From Ilex aquifolium (lineage: Eukaryota > Streptophyta > Magnoliopsida > Aquifoliales > Aquifoliaceae): a stretch of 64,000 nt of DNA. The stretch is from positions 25,066,744 to 25,130,743 of the forward strand of contig OX637393.1 of the NCBI GenBank assembly GCA_951799425.1, given 5' to 3'. Each line of letters opens with the position of its first letter. Within the stretch, counting starts at the first letter, position 1. The position numbers were made by a program, and so were the translations under genes. Below the pieces are notes generated by a model. It did no database searches and was not told the DNA's origin. It worked only from the letters and a program-made list of their open reading frames with translations. Positions 32,501-37,510 of the stretch are shown here, in pieces.

Positions 32501-34483
32501 GGACAAAACACATTGAGATTGATTGCTACTATGTGCGCCACCATCTTCAACTAGGCACTATTACTTTCCCTTTTCTTTCTTCTGCCTGGCAGATAGTAGA
32601 TCTTTTTACGAATTCTCGCACCATAGCACGATTTTGATTTCTGGCAAACTCTTGAAATTTTTCACCACATCATGAGTTTGAGGGGGGTGTTAGAGTATTA
32701 ATATTAGGGGTAGTTTAGGCATTTACGTTATTCTGTGTTGCCCTACCATATAATGGCCTACATTGTGTATTATAGGTTAAGTTGCATTACAAACTTGTTT
32801 AGTTGAAAACTTGAAATAATATCTTTCTCTTATTTCTCTTCTCTGCTTTTTCCTTTTCTTTTTTGATCAATGTTAACACAAACATGATCCTGTTCATAAA
32901 ATTTTTGTGCTCCTGCAGTTTCGCCCTCAGCTCTGATCATTGCAATCACACAACAATAAAACCTGGAAGATTTTACTGTTACAGGCAGTGAGAATAAATT
33001 TGACCAAGACCACTACTTGAATAGTTAAACAATTATTTGTGAGTTTTTTTCTCTTGGCATCCCAAACTGAAAAGACCTGGTCTTTTTCCCAATCAAGATT
33101 TTACTGTCCAGTGGTAAAATACTGATGTCCAAAATTCCATACTTCACATATCTACATCCCTGAGTTGCATTACTTCACTTTCCGAAATTTTTACACTACA
33201 AGCCAAGCCCTTTTATGTTTGTATATAATGTTTCTCTAGGCACATTACATGTTCAGTGAACCGACTAGCTTGTTGTCCATGCTCCCATTTTGCCTCTAAG
33301 CTAATTTTGTTACAGGCAATGTAAATTGGAGCTCTTGATAAAAACAAATGAGCATTAAAACTACTACTGCATACAGGGCCTTCGCATCAACAGGGCATAT
33401 TTAACATACAACACTATGCAGTTAAAAGGTCAAGTGTCTGCTGAAGGGACATTCTGTGATCAAATGATTACCTTAGTCATTTATCATTATCTCCATTTGT
33501 TGCATGTAATTACATTTAAATGGGATATAAGTCGTTTTTGTCTTCATCCACATTATGTGATAAGTCAGAAAATGAAATCAGGAAGGTTCTCTGTCCATGT
33601 GTAAAGGCTTTGAACATCATCAAATTTAGTTATTAGCACTGTTCTTTCCTTGGGAAAATTTTTGTAAGATATCCAGGACAAGAGGACCACTTTCTGTTAC
33701 AATGTGACATATGCCTAAAACTGCATTTCACAAAAGTGAAATCTTTCTAATCATGCTATCTGACTCCAAACTAAGGAAAAGAAAAAAAAGGATATTTTGA
33801 TCTGTGCTCTAACAAAAAAGCAATTAAATCATCACCAGGATGTAAGACAGTGCAAATGTACATACCGAATTGAATGAAGCATACCGAAAAATACGGTCTT
33901 CATATAGCATGTCATCATCTTCCTCCCCGAGGACTAAATCCCTCACAGACTTGACCAAACCCCGCCCAGGAATCATCTCACTTGGATCTTCTTCCCAGAC
34001 ATCCTCTCCCGCTTTCCCATTTCCATCACTCAAGTCTTGAACCCACGATGAACTATCAATATCTTTATGGTTTCCATCAACAAGCCAGTCTTCCCACCTT
34101 CGATTCTCTTCGTTCCTCATATCTTCTTGTGCTTCCCTCAATTCTATGATTGCCTCAGCTCTCCTTTTCCAAGCTTCAAACTTTTCACCCTCTGAGAACT
34201 CCTTATCAATCGAGCCCTCAAGCGCCTCCCCTTCAAGCATGTCCTCATCCTTCAAACCAAGCCAATTTCCATCATCATCAAAAAAGAATTTCTGCCACCA
34301 AATTCTCTTCCTATAATGTTTTTTCTTTGCATTTGGAACCAATCCACTTATCCTTTTCTTTCCACTTCTCAATTGAGCCACAAAACCCCAAGAATAATGT
34401 GGATACAATGGCTTATAGTAGGCTCTTCGATTAAAGAGGACTAAGTTTTCACATAAGACCATAGAAGTGCTCATTAAGAACAT
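2455..34483 (-). CDS. DLDG1: DLDG1-like, CemA-related chloroplast envelope protein (spliced, 3' partial)
   Basis: Four exons join in one uninterrupted frame: 34483-33866, 31278-31193, 26968-26795 and 2569-2455. They encode about 331 residues, and the C-terminal part lies outside the window. Residues 1-206 contain a basic N-terminal region, as expected for a chloroplast transit peptide, and an acidic middle. Then come the conserved blocks [49 protein letters not shown] and [17 protein letters not shown]. Two membrane segments are visible, in exon 2 and at the end of exon 4. From family knowledge, DLDG1 is a nuclear-encoded relative of plastid CemA/Ycf10, a chloroplast envelope protein linked to proton movement and light acclimation. 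Joining phases are 0, 2 and 2, and all junctions use GT-AG. A start at the fourth codon (MSTSMVL) is equally possible. The unusual feature is the 24-kb third intron. The gene looks functional as far as it can be read. Confidence 0.85.
3295..3426. repeat. 66-bp tandem duplication
   Basis: Two adjacent units, 3295-3360 and 3361-3426, both begin AAAAGTGTCCATTTCAAA and end CACCATT, with a few substitutions. The short plus-strand ORF over this repeat is a by-product. Confidence 0.85.
3462..3498. repeat. 37-bp dispersed direct repeat, copy 2
   Basis: This is identical to 1651-1687. It lies at the 3' edge of the decayed minus-strand gypsy element. On the minus strand, TGTTGGGAGT could mark an LTR start, but no longer LTR homology extends from either copy. 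Confidence 0.7.
3700..4215 (-). pseudogene. Gypsy RNase H fragment
   Basis: Conceptual minus-strand translation gives [12 protein letters not shown] and [15 protein letters not shown] blocks typical of the RT/RNase H connection. The RNase H core [20 protein letters not shown] and [13 protein letters not shown] follow. In-frame stops occur, for example after the LKQK block. It is a dead remnant of the element's pol gene. Confidence 0.7.
4216..4566. mobile_element. hAT-like MITE with 8-bp target duplication (element 4224-4558)
   Basis: The 335-bp element starts CATGGTTCAAAG and ends CTTGAACCATG, so the termini are inverted repeats of at least 10 bp. It is flanked by CACCTACT (4216-4223) and CATCTACT (4559-4566), an 8-bp duplication with one mismatch, which is the hAT size. 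Removing the element and one flank rejoins the gypsy frame through its VDE-K-I-R-A block. The interior is dense in GATAC, GAGTC and ATCG words. It has no coding capacity. Confidence 0.85.
4567..4790 (-). pseudogene. Gypsy reverse transcriptase fragment, C-terminal half
   Basis: The minus strand from 4787 encodes [20 protein letters not shown], which contains the RT catalytic YFDD motif. It then gives [18 protein letters not shown], the usual block after the catalytic core. The upstream half of the RT resumes at 9859, beyond the copia insertion. The catalytic Asp pair survives here. Confidence 0.8.
4791..4925 (+). repeat. Copia 5' LTR, 135 bp
   Basis: It begins TGTTGG and ends CTCA. It matches the 3' LTR at 9712-9853 along its length, including CTATATATAC. 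The 3' copy carries an extra 10-bp duplication (GGGTTTATTA), while this copy carries an extra TGG near its start. Several substitutions separate the two, so the insertion is not recent. Confidence 0.88.
4929..4941 (+). promoter_or_regulatory. Copia primer binding site (initiator Met tRNA type)
   Basis: TGGTATCAGAGCC follows the LTR by three bases. This is the standard plant copia site complementary to the 3' end of initiator methionine tRNA. Confidence 0.9.
4942..5525 (+). repeat. Telomere-like motif and C/A-rich minisatellite in copia leader
   Basis: Just after the primer site, 4946-4976 holds four to five CCCTAAC-type units. They resemble but do not equal the plant telomere unit CCCTAAA. 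From about 5220 to 5520 a degenerate tandem array of CCGACTGACCCAACA-type units follows, strongly C/A-rich on the plus strand. Long minus-strand ORFs here (5015-5462) are a consequence of base composition. Confidence 0.7.
5905..9709 (+). pseudogene. Copia gag-pol polyprotein remnant
   Basis: In order: a zinc-knuckle relic at about 6044 (CDYCDRLGH, with the last Cys now Ser), protease [11 protein letters not shown] near 6346, and the pre-integrase block LWHDRFGH at about 6800. Integrase follows at 6850-7400, then RT with [12 protein letters not shown] and the intact YVDD at about 8750, and RNase H ([23 protein letters not shown]) to 9709. In integrase the first catalytic Asp is Asn (HSNIWGP), while the second Asp and the Glu remain. 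In-frame stops occur near 6845, 7070, 7355, 8190, 8237, 9407 and 9533, with a pair of frame changes between 7360 and 7830. Only about 100 codons of gag precede the knuckle relic and protease, so the capsid domain is deleted. Confidence 0.88.
9701..9711 (+). promoter_or_regulatory. Copia polypurine tract
   Basis: The tract TTGAGGGGGAG directly precedes the 3' LTR start TGTTGG and is the expected plus-strand primer of reverse transcription. Confidence 0.8.
9712..9853 (+). repeat. Copia 3' LTR, 142 bp
   Basis: It runs from TGTTGGAGTTATAGC to ATCTCA and matches 4791-4925. It contains a tandem GGGTTTATTA-type duplication absent from the 5' copy. Confidence 0.88.
9859..10400 (-). pseudogene. Gypsy protease and RT N-terminal fragment
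   Basis: The minus strand from about 10060 reads [20 protein letters not shown], then [11 protein letters not shown] and [13 protein letters not shown], the fingers-palm start of a gypsy RT. It breaks at 9859 where the copia element entered. To its right, around 10400-10330, the frames give [12 protein letters not shown] and a degenerate IIDSGSS-type protease site. The gap between protease and RT is only about 0.3 kb, so coding sequence has been lost. Confidence 0.7.
10542..10808 (-). pseudogene. Gypsy gag zinc-knuckle fragment
   Basis: An 88-codon open stretch contains [15 protein letters not shown], a CX2CX4HX4C knuckle in which the His is replaced by Tyr. It precedes the protease relic on the minus strand, the expected gypsy order. 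Confidence 0.7.
11189..11540 (-). pseudogene. Gypsy gag N-terminal fragment
   Basis: Two overlapping minus-strand frames together give [20 protein letters not shown] and similar sequence. I place it as gag mainly by position upstream of the zinc knuckle and by the frameshifted character of the stretch. Similarity to a named family is weak by eye. Confidence 0.4.
11826..11897 (+). repeat. 36-bp tandem duplication within LTR-like sequence
   Basis: Two adjacent units beginning CAATTTAATCCTTATAAGAG differ by one or two bases. They lie in the presumed U3 region of the Athila/Tat-like LTR. Confidence 0.75.
12961..12978 (+). promoter_or_regulatory. Primer binding site, Athila/Tat type, copy 1
   Basis: TGGCGCTGTTGCCAGGGA differs little from the TGGCGCCGTTGCCGGGGA-type site used by Athila-like gypsy elements. 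A second copy is at 16741-16758. Confidence 0.7.
13130..13855 (+). pseudogene. Gag-like zinc-knuckle protein, copy 1, frameshifted
   Basis: The reading starts [13 protein letters not shown] as in copy 2, but one base is missing after the Phe run, shifting frame before the zinc knuckle. The stop in the middle (GGN-stop near 13347) and another near 13482 further break it. Its C-terminal end, however, is longer than that of copy 2 and reads [20 protein letters not shown], showing the ancestral extension. Confidence 0.65.
14176..14195 (+). promoter_or_regulatory. Polypurine-tract-like stretch
   Basis: The context TTGAGGATAATGTTGAATTT followed by AGGTTGGGGGTGTGGG resembles the stretch found downstream of coding regions in Athila/Tat elements. 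No LTR start matching the 5' LTR-like region follows it, so it may be internal. Confidence 0.45.
14872..15751. mobile_element. hAT-like MITE, 864 bp, perfect 8-bp target duplication (element 14880-15743)
   Basis: The element begins CAAGGATCAAAATGTCG and ends with the inverse of CAAGGATCGAAATATCG, so 15 of 17 terminal bases pair. It is flanked on both sides by CATATAAT (14872-14879 and 15744-15751). Within about 130 bp of the left end there are eight CGAAAC/GTTTCG words, and a second cluster lies near the right end. Such subterminal clusters are typical transposase-binding regions in hAT elements. The centre is AT-rich and has no transposase. Confidence 0.88.
16213..17683 (+). repeat. Long direct repeat, copy 2
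   Basis: This is the partner of 12433-13878. The primer-site-like TGACGCCGTTGCCAGGGA is at 16741-16758. The copy stops at CGACACCACATTT, where a minus-strand copia fragment begins. Confidence 0.85.
16902..17549 (+). CDS. Gag-like zinc-knuckle protein of the Athila/Tat-like element, copy 2
   Basis: The 215-codon frame opens [20 protein letters not shown]. It has an N-terminal CX2CX4HX4C knuckle ([14 protein letters not shown], residues about 19-32), a Pro/Tyr-rich stretch (residues 55-95), and an acidic helical C-terminal half with a likely coiled coil. The knuckle suggests nucleic-acid binding, so a role as a truncated Gag is an inference. The end is frameshifted by a two-base loss relative to copy 1, replacing a longer tail with VELCCN. 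No capsid or protease domain is visible. Confidence 0.5.
   Translation: MLLDYSNEVSSFFPMEELCVICDVFGHPTEACPLIPTARQFLRNGSIVLPNSSQPYPDYCFETFYPDFGWENENYQLPTYATSPQGPPQYPPYHGPQEKNLEDIFCKFMQSQLASNESQLTFNAQINQDIEEIKDMLNILIQEQEVENSPYSESDSFPELQTGDESINTLDSEELSDIIIPQEANEPKDISLSTSSNEIHISNIGEGMKVELCCN
18203..19158. mobile_element. TIR element inside the copia RT, 956 bp
   Basis: The ends are GAAGCATGGATAC and GTATCCGTGCTTC, inverted with one mismatch in 13 bases. It interrupts the copia frame directly after FLGINVL. Flanks share only CTAAG/CTAGG, so the target duplication is unclear. Both ends are dense in GATACGG/CCGTATC and GGACACG/CGTGTCC words, the same design as the MITEs at 4224 and 14880. The interior includes a CAG-rich part and a purine minisatellite. 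No transposase frame is seen. Confidence 0.7.
18445..18640. repeat. A-rich minisatellite within the TIR element
   Basis: Degenerate units of about 65-75 bp contain GTAACAAAAA, GACATAGCATAGCA and GAACGTGGTGGATGC. They are repeated about three times. The minus-strand Phe-rich ORF over this array is an artefact. Confidence 0.7.
20184..20896. other. Unassigned AT-rich sequence, possible LTR relic
   Basis: No gene is seen. Several copies of GACAAGTG/GACAAACG-type words occur at 20490-20610, and a TGTAAATAGAGGCCACC stretch at about 20674 resembles an LTR promoter. There is no partner repeat, so it stays unassigned. Confidence 0.25.
20897..21073 (+). repeat. Copia 5' LTR, 177 bp, of a truncated element
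   Basis: It starts TGTTAGGATATTTTAATT and ends CTTCA, and is followed after three bases by TGGTAACAGAGC (21077-21088), one base off the usual initiator-Met primer site. Downstream gag supports the call. No 3' LTR is present. Confidence 0.7.
21077..22650 (+). pseudogene. Copia gag with protease start, truncated
   Basis: From about 21640 the frames give [45 protein letters not shown] and [15 protein letters not shown], the signature blocks of plant copia gag. A zinc-knuckle relic near 22285 (first Cys lost, then [12 protein letters not shown]) is followed at 22610 by [10 protein letters not shown], the protease active site. Stops interrupt it near 21852 and 21903 and in the knuckle. The coding sequence ends at about 22650 with no integrase or RT. 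The perfect palindrome CACTACCGGTAGTG lies in the leader at 21421-21434. Confidence 0.82.
22651..23398. other. Unassigned sequence with a possible minus-strand primer site
   Basis: At 23129-23145 the minus strand reads AACTTGGTATAAGAGCA, a degenerate initiator-Met primer site, which would place a copia LTR to its right. No LTR partner is recognised. The rest is A-rich and non-coding. Confidence 0.25.
23399..24631. mobile_element. TIR element related to the 4224 MITE, about 1.2 kb
   Basis: The right end, read inward, is GGTTCAAAGTATCGTCCGAG, sharing its first 14 bases with the left end of the complete MITE at 4224. The left end GGTTTCGTGGTATCGGTC is a weaker inverted match. CTTTCTT flanks both sides (23392-23398 and 24632-24638). 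GACTCGG and ATCGG words cluster near both ends, and a GAA-rich tract lies at 24190-24240. The ORF at 24212 arises from that tract. Confidence 0.6.
24819..25078. repeat. 130-bp tandem duplication
   Basis: Two adjacent units, 24819-24948 and 24949-25078, are nearly identical, both running from TACTCCTTTGAGAG to GGTAAACCTT. The lack of divergence shows a recent event. Confidence 0.92.
25384..25904 (+). pseudogene. ccmFN: Nuclear mitochondrial insertion: ccmFN fragment
   Basis: The plus strand encodes an internal part of the plant mitochondrial cytochrome c biogenesis protein CcmFN. It starts near SNHE, then gives [13 protein letters not shown] sequence, [41 protein letters not shown] and [12 protein letters not shown]. 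The normal frame is disturbed by compensating indels, for example around 25600-25680 and 25730-25800. The match stops abruptly at both ends, in unrelated intron DNA. The longest open piece is 25474-25911, beginning at an internal Met. With no start, presequence or frame, it is a nuclear copy of organelle DNA and not a gene. Confidence 0.88.
25905..26794. other. Intron sequence without recognised features
   Basis: AT-rich DNA with only short chance ORFs. A G-rich patch occurs at 26287-26310. Nothing further is supported. Confidence 0.5.
26795..26968 (-). CDS. DLDG1: DLDG1-like exon 3
   Basis: This 174-bp exon lies between the acceptor TTGAACAG and the donor GTAAGT. It encodes [19 protein letters not shown], then a charged helical stretch and [16 protein letters not shown]. 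The first base completes the Arg codon begun in exon 2, and the last two start the Ala codon finished in exon 4. Confidence 0.9.
28063..29098 (+). mobile_element. hAT-like TIR element, copy A, 1.04 kb
   Basis: The ends are AGGGTTGTTTGGTAACG and, inverted, AGGGTGTGTTTGTTTG, with many GTTT/AAAC words inside both ends. It belongs to the same family as copy B at 35094-37774, which is in the opposite orientation. Shared parts include TAACGTTTTTGTTTT near one end and GAAGTGGAGACCTCATTAA near the other. Internal CA repeats lie at 28547-28650. It sits in intron 2. The flanking duplication is not clear. No transposase or captured gene is recognised. Confidence 0.72.
28547..28650. repeat. CA-rich microsatellite cluster
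   Basis: Several ACACACACAC runs are separated by GACCCA and AATCAACACCC. They correspond to the TG-rich minisatellite of copy B read on the other strand. Confidence 0.7.
29290..29480 (+). mobile_element. SINE-like element
   Basis: An A-box-like TGGTTTAGTTG at 29309-29319 is followed about 30 bases later by a B-box-like GGGTTCAAAC at 29351-29360. This is the spacing of a tRNA-type RNA polymerase III promoter. The sequence GGGCAGCCACTTTGTGG follows, as in several plant SINEs. The ends and target duplication are not defined. Confidence 0.45.
30287..30525. repeat. Dispersed 70-bp direct repeats in intron 2
   Basis: Two related units, about 30287-30352 and 30448-30525, share AAACAACTAT-TACTCCA and AAAAG-TTAAACTGTTGG with a similar continuation. 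This may be a decayed transposon end. The sequence between them includes CACACGCCCTCACGTGCAG. Confidence 0.6.
31193..31278 (-). CDS. DLDG1: DLDG1-like exon 2 (first membrane segment)
   Basis: This 86-bp exon lies between the acceptor TGTTGCAG and the donor GTAACC. It encodes [16 protein letters not shown] and [12 protein letters not shown] plus two bases of the next Arg codon. The first 17 or so residues are strongly hydrophobic, consistent with a membrane segment. It is too short to appear as a stand-alone ORF and was found by extending the gene between exons 1 and 3. Confidence 0.88.
31975..32350 (-). pseudogene. Copia RNase H end and LTR start, minus strand
   Basis: The minus strand from 32347 reads [18 protein letters not shown] and later DILTKPLAQ, the C-terminal RNase H blocks of copia. 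A polypurine stretch TTGAGGAGGAG follows, then TGTTAGAGTTATTAG from 32142 leftward, which looks like the LTR start. The LTR end near 31975 is approximate. The element begins abruptly at about 32350. Confidence 0.75.
32352..32878 (+). pseudogene. Copia RNase H end with 3' LTR, plus strand
   Basis: The plus strand opens in RNase H ([39 protein letters not shown]) and ends after VDLFTN. The tract TTTGAGGGGGG leads to an LTR at 32688-32878 that starts TGTTAGAG and ends TTAACA. The upstream part is missing. It abuts the minus-strand remnant head to head, and the two LTRs differ, so they come from different elements. Confidence 0.78.
33866..34483 (-). CDS. DLDG1: DLDG1-like exon 1 (transit peptide and acidic region)
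   Basis: The exon has 206 codons and ends AATTCG before the donor GTATGT, in phase 0. The first 40-60 residues are rich in Ser, Tyr, Lys and Arg with few acidic residues, as in chloroplast transit peptides. The block [20 protein letters not shown] and the acidic, Trp-rich middle follow. It ends in [19 protein letters not shown] and IFRYASFNS. The open frame runs 13 codons past the donor, but joining to exon 2 restores conserved sequence, so the splice is preferred. Confidence 0.9.
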
Positions 34484-35093
34484 TTACAGAGAGCCACATT
34501 TTTCAGCCTCATAAAACAAGTAAAACAGTCCAACTTCTAATCAAACAACTTCTTAACAACTCACAAACGTGATATCTTATCTAAATACAATTCAACATTA
34601 CTGTCTGTGTCGACAGAACTGAAGAGGTTCCCCATACGGAAGCCATTAATGCCCAACATATCCGGAAAAAACACCCAACATACTAAACCCTAAACCCATA
34701 AAAATAGAAGACAAAACTTGAACACAAAGAATGGAGAAAGAAGATAGACACGGTGTTGAAGTATTACTTTTGAATAAAGCTTTTGCGTTGTGTTGCTTAG
34801 CCCTGCCTTTCGTTGAATGTTGTGAAGTTTTGGGGTAGCCGGTTTGGAACGAAGAGACTAGAGAGAGAGGATAACGGTTTGAGCGCAAAAAATTTAGATA
34901 AACATGTTTACTTTACCTTTTTAGCCCATATAGTCACAGAATCTGTGGATGGTATTTACGTAATTTGGTTAAACTTTTGGGAGCAAATGTTAAATAGAGG
35001 TATGATATAGGCAAAGCGCATATGTGGGGCTGCAACTTGGTAGGATCAGCCCGAGATCAACCCGAAAAAAATAAGATTTGGGTTGAAGTTTTA
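34484..35093 (-). promoter_or_regulatory. 5' UTR and proximal promoter region of the DLDG1-like gene
   Basis: About 0.6 kb separates the start codon from the hAT-like element. On the minus strand a CTCTCTCTC tract occurs near 34865, common in plant 5' leaders. I cannot place a TATA box or transcription start with confidence. Confidence 0.4.
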
Positions 35094-35615
35094 AGAGGCT
35101 GTTTGTTTGGCATTTTTGTTTTGTGTTTTGTGTTTTTGTTTTCAGATTTTACCAAAAAAATAAACAAAAACATGTATGGTATTTGTTTCTGTTTTATGTT
35201 TTACCTAAGTTGTCTCGAAAGCAAGGCAGAAAAATGAAAGCAAAAAAAATGTGTTCCAGGAAACACATGAAACACGAAACACGCGTGGATGAGTTTAATG
35301 AGGTCTCCACTTCGACCCCTATTAGTAACAAAATAGCACTATTTTTATGACAGTATAAATATGGGGCTTTTGTGTATTTTTCATTCGTTCTCAATTGTCT
35401 CTCTCTCACAACCGAAGCTTTCGAAGGAACGATTATCTTCTCCTCTGCGTCTGTGTCCTGCGATGTCGTGAGCCCAGAAGATTGGACGAAGAAGAGGTTT
35501 CCCCTTCGATCTCCTGACGAAGAACCATTTCCTCCATCGATCTCCTCGATGTGAAGGTAAGGTAAGTGTATCCATTATTTTAGAATAGATCTATATATAT
35601 AGGATTAAACCAGGG

Positions 35616-36030
35616 CAAATCTGTGTGTTTTATGGTGTCTATGTGTGACTTTGTGTGTGAATGTCTGTTTTGTCTGCAGATCCATCACAGATAGGGGCTC
35701 TTTTTTTCATTTTGCCCTTAAAATTTGTGGATTTATGTGAATGGGTTTGTGTGTGGTCTGTGTGAGAGTTCGTGTGTGTTTTGTATACAGATGCATCACA
35801 AACCCCCCCTCTTTTTTTCATTTTCCCCTAAAAAATTTTGGATTTATGTGAGTGGATGTGCAGAGTAAGTGTGTGAATTCGTGTGTCTGTGTGTGTGAGT
35901 GTTCTATTTTGTGTTCAAATCCATCACAGACCTCCCCTCTTTTTTTCATTTTCCTTCTTTATGTGAGTGGGTGTGCAAGGTCTTTGTGTCTATGTGTGAG
36001 TTCGTGTGTCTGTGTGTGTGAGTGTTATAT
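35616..36030. repeat. TG-rich minisatellite, about 110-130 bp period
   Basis: Units share a CATCACA core (at about 35683, 35794 and 35922), a CTCTTTTTTTCATTTT tract and TGTGTGTG runs. About three and a half units are present. Small cysteine-rich ORFs over it are artefacts. Confidence 0.75.
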
Positions 36031-36238
36031 TTTGTTATGTGTCTGGGTTAATGTTCTGTTCTGCACCATAGTTTGGTTGAGCTGATCCTCTCCCTCGAGC
36101 ATCTTGGTCCTGAAATCAAGGGCAACCAATAATGTAAAGAGTTATGTAATCTTTGATTGTTAATATTGATTTTAGATTTCTGTTTTTTATATTGAAAGGT
36201 ATTATATTGACATTTTTTGGTGTTTCCTTCTATTGTAG

Positions 36239-36833
36239 ATGTAAGTGAACTAAACCTACCTAAAACATGTAGCATATCATTCCCCAATGGCAAGGATGAT
36301 CTGATGAACTTCGAAGTCACCATTCGACCTGATAAAGGATTTTATTTGTAAATATCCTACCACATGCTAGTATTCTTTATGTTGTTCAATTGAGTTAATT
36401 TGTTGTCGTCCTTTAGCATATGGCTTGTTGATATGACTAGGATGATAGTTTTCTTTGTTTTGTAACTCATTGTTGTGAAGAGATGGTTACGCAGGTTTAT
36501 CATCCCAATATTGACTTGGAAGGAAATGTCTTCCTTAACATTCTTCGGGAATACTGGAAACCTGTCCTCAACATAAGCACTATAATTTATGGCTTGTATT
36601 GTTCACAGTATTTTGTTATTCTTCTGGTCTGGAGCCAGAGTATATATCTAGCTTTTTGGTAATTTGATTGCTAATTGGAACACTTGTTTGTGCAGGAACC
36701 CAATCATGAGGATCCTCTCAATCCTGATGCTGCTGCTGTGTTGAGGGATAACCCAAAAGGGTTCGAGTCGAATGTGAGAAGGGCAATGGCTGGTGGGTAT
36801 GTGGGACAAAGCTTCTTCCCTCGATGCTTATAG
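36239..36833 (+). pseudogene. RCE1: Captured UBC12/RCE1 (NEDD8-conjugating E2) fragment
   Basis: Three exon-like blocks are separated by introns: 36239-36347 ([20 protein letters not shown], then [14 protein letters not shown]), 36495-36607 ([20 protein letters not shown], then WKPVLNIS) and 36696-36833 (EPNHEDPLNPDAAAVLRDNP, then RRAMAGG and FFPRCL before TAG). They match the UBC12 family, which moves NEDD8/RUB to cullins. The N-terminus and the exon between the first two blocks are missing. The catalytic Cys of the NVCLNIL motif is Phe. A small deletion near 36600 shifts the end of the second block. Retained introns show DNA-level capture. It cannot act as an E2. Confidence 0.88.
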
Positions 36834-37119
36834 TCTGAAGGTAGCATCGAGTATGATGCACATCATTGATGCTGTAAAGTTTAAAAAGCTGGATGCCAAA
36901 CCTTCTATTCTGTCACTCTGTGGTTTTTCTGCAACACTGGTAACGGGGGTACAAGGTTCTTGGAATTTATATGCAGAAAGCTGTTTGTATGCTAGTGTAA
37001 CGTTGTGTTCGTTTCTCATGGCTAAATTATCATGTAAGACTATGGGTTTTAGGCATCGGCTTGGGGGAAATGATGATTATAAACTGCTTCTGATTCATGT
37101 TTGCAACGTCGCCTTGGCT

Positions 37120-37190
37120 TTTTCTCCAACATTTATGACACTATTATATTTATATGTGTGTGTGAATGTGTGTGTGTGTGTGTATTATGT
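37120..37190. repeat. TG microsatellite
   Basis: TGTGTG runs with interruptions follow the captured E2 3' region, inside element copy B. Confidence 0.7.
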
Positions 37191-37325
37191 GAGATTAATA
37201 TCAAACTCTATTATGATGTCTTGGAATTCACTCTTTTACCAGCATTGTCAAAGGTTACAAAATGACCCCTAATTTTTTTTTTTTTAGTTTCATATTCATT
37301 TACTTCTTAACATGAAATGTGTTTC

Positions 37326-37510
37326 CAAAACCCGAATGGTGGGGTATGAAAAGGGTAAAGAACAGGTGAGCATGGGGGAGATGATTAAGGACAAAGGTCC
37401 AGTGTGGGATGAGATTGTGAGAGAGAACAAATTGGTTTCAACCAAGATGGAGGAGGTTGGAGGTTGGAGCTTGGTGGTTTGCGGACATTGCTTTTGCTTC
37501 TCTTTCATTT
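37326..37510 (+). pseudogene. Captured PRISE-type (progesterone 5-beta-reductase/iridoid synthase-like) fragment
   Basis: The frame reads MIKDKGPVWDEIVRENKLVS and TKMEEVGGW, then after a one-base shift WWFADIAFAS. These are C-terminal blocks of the PRISE short-chain dehydrogenase family of plants. The fragment covers only about 60 residues, has no catalytic region, and carries a frameshift. It sits inside the same hAT-like element as the E2 fragment. The identification is from motif memory, so it is moderate. Confidence 0.6.

Noticed and set aside
33824..33865. Extension of the exon 1 reading frame by 13 codons
   Set aside because: A good donor (GTATGT) follows residue 206, and splicing to 31278 restores the conserved protein, so the extension is intron sequence.
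34150..34434. 94-codon plus-strand ORF
   Set aside because: It is the antisense shadow of DLDG1-like exon 1.
36793..37272. 159-codon plus-strand ORF after the E2 fragment
   Set aside because: It begins in the wrong frame of the last captured exon and runs through its 3' untranslated sequence and a TG repeat.
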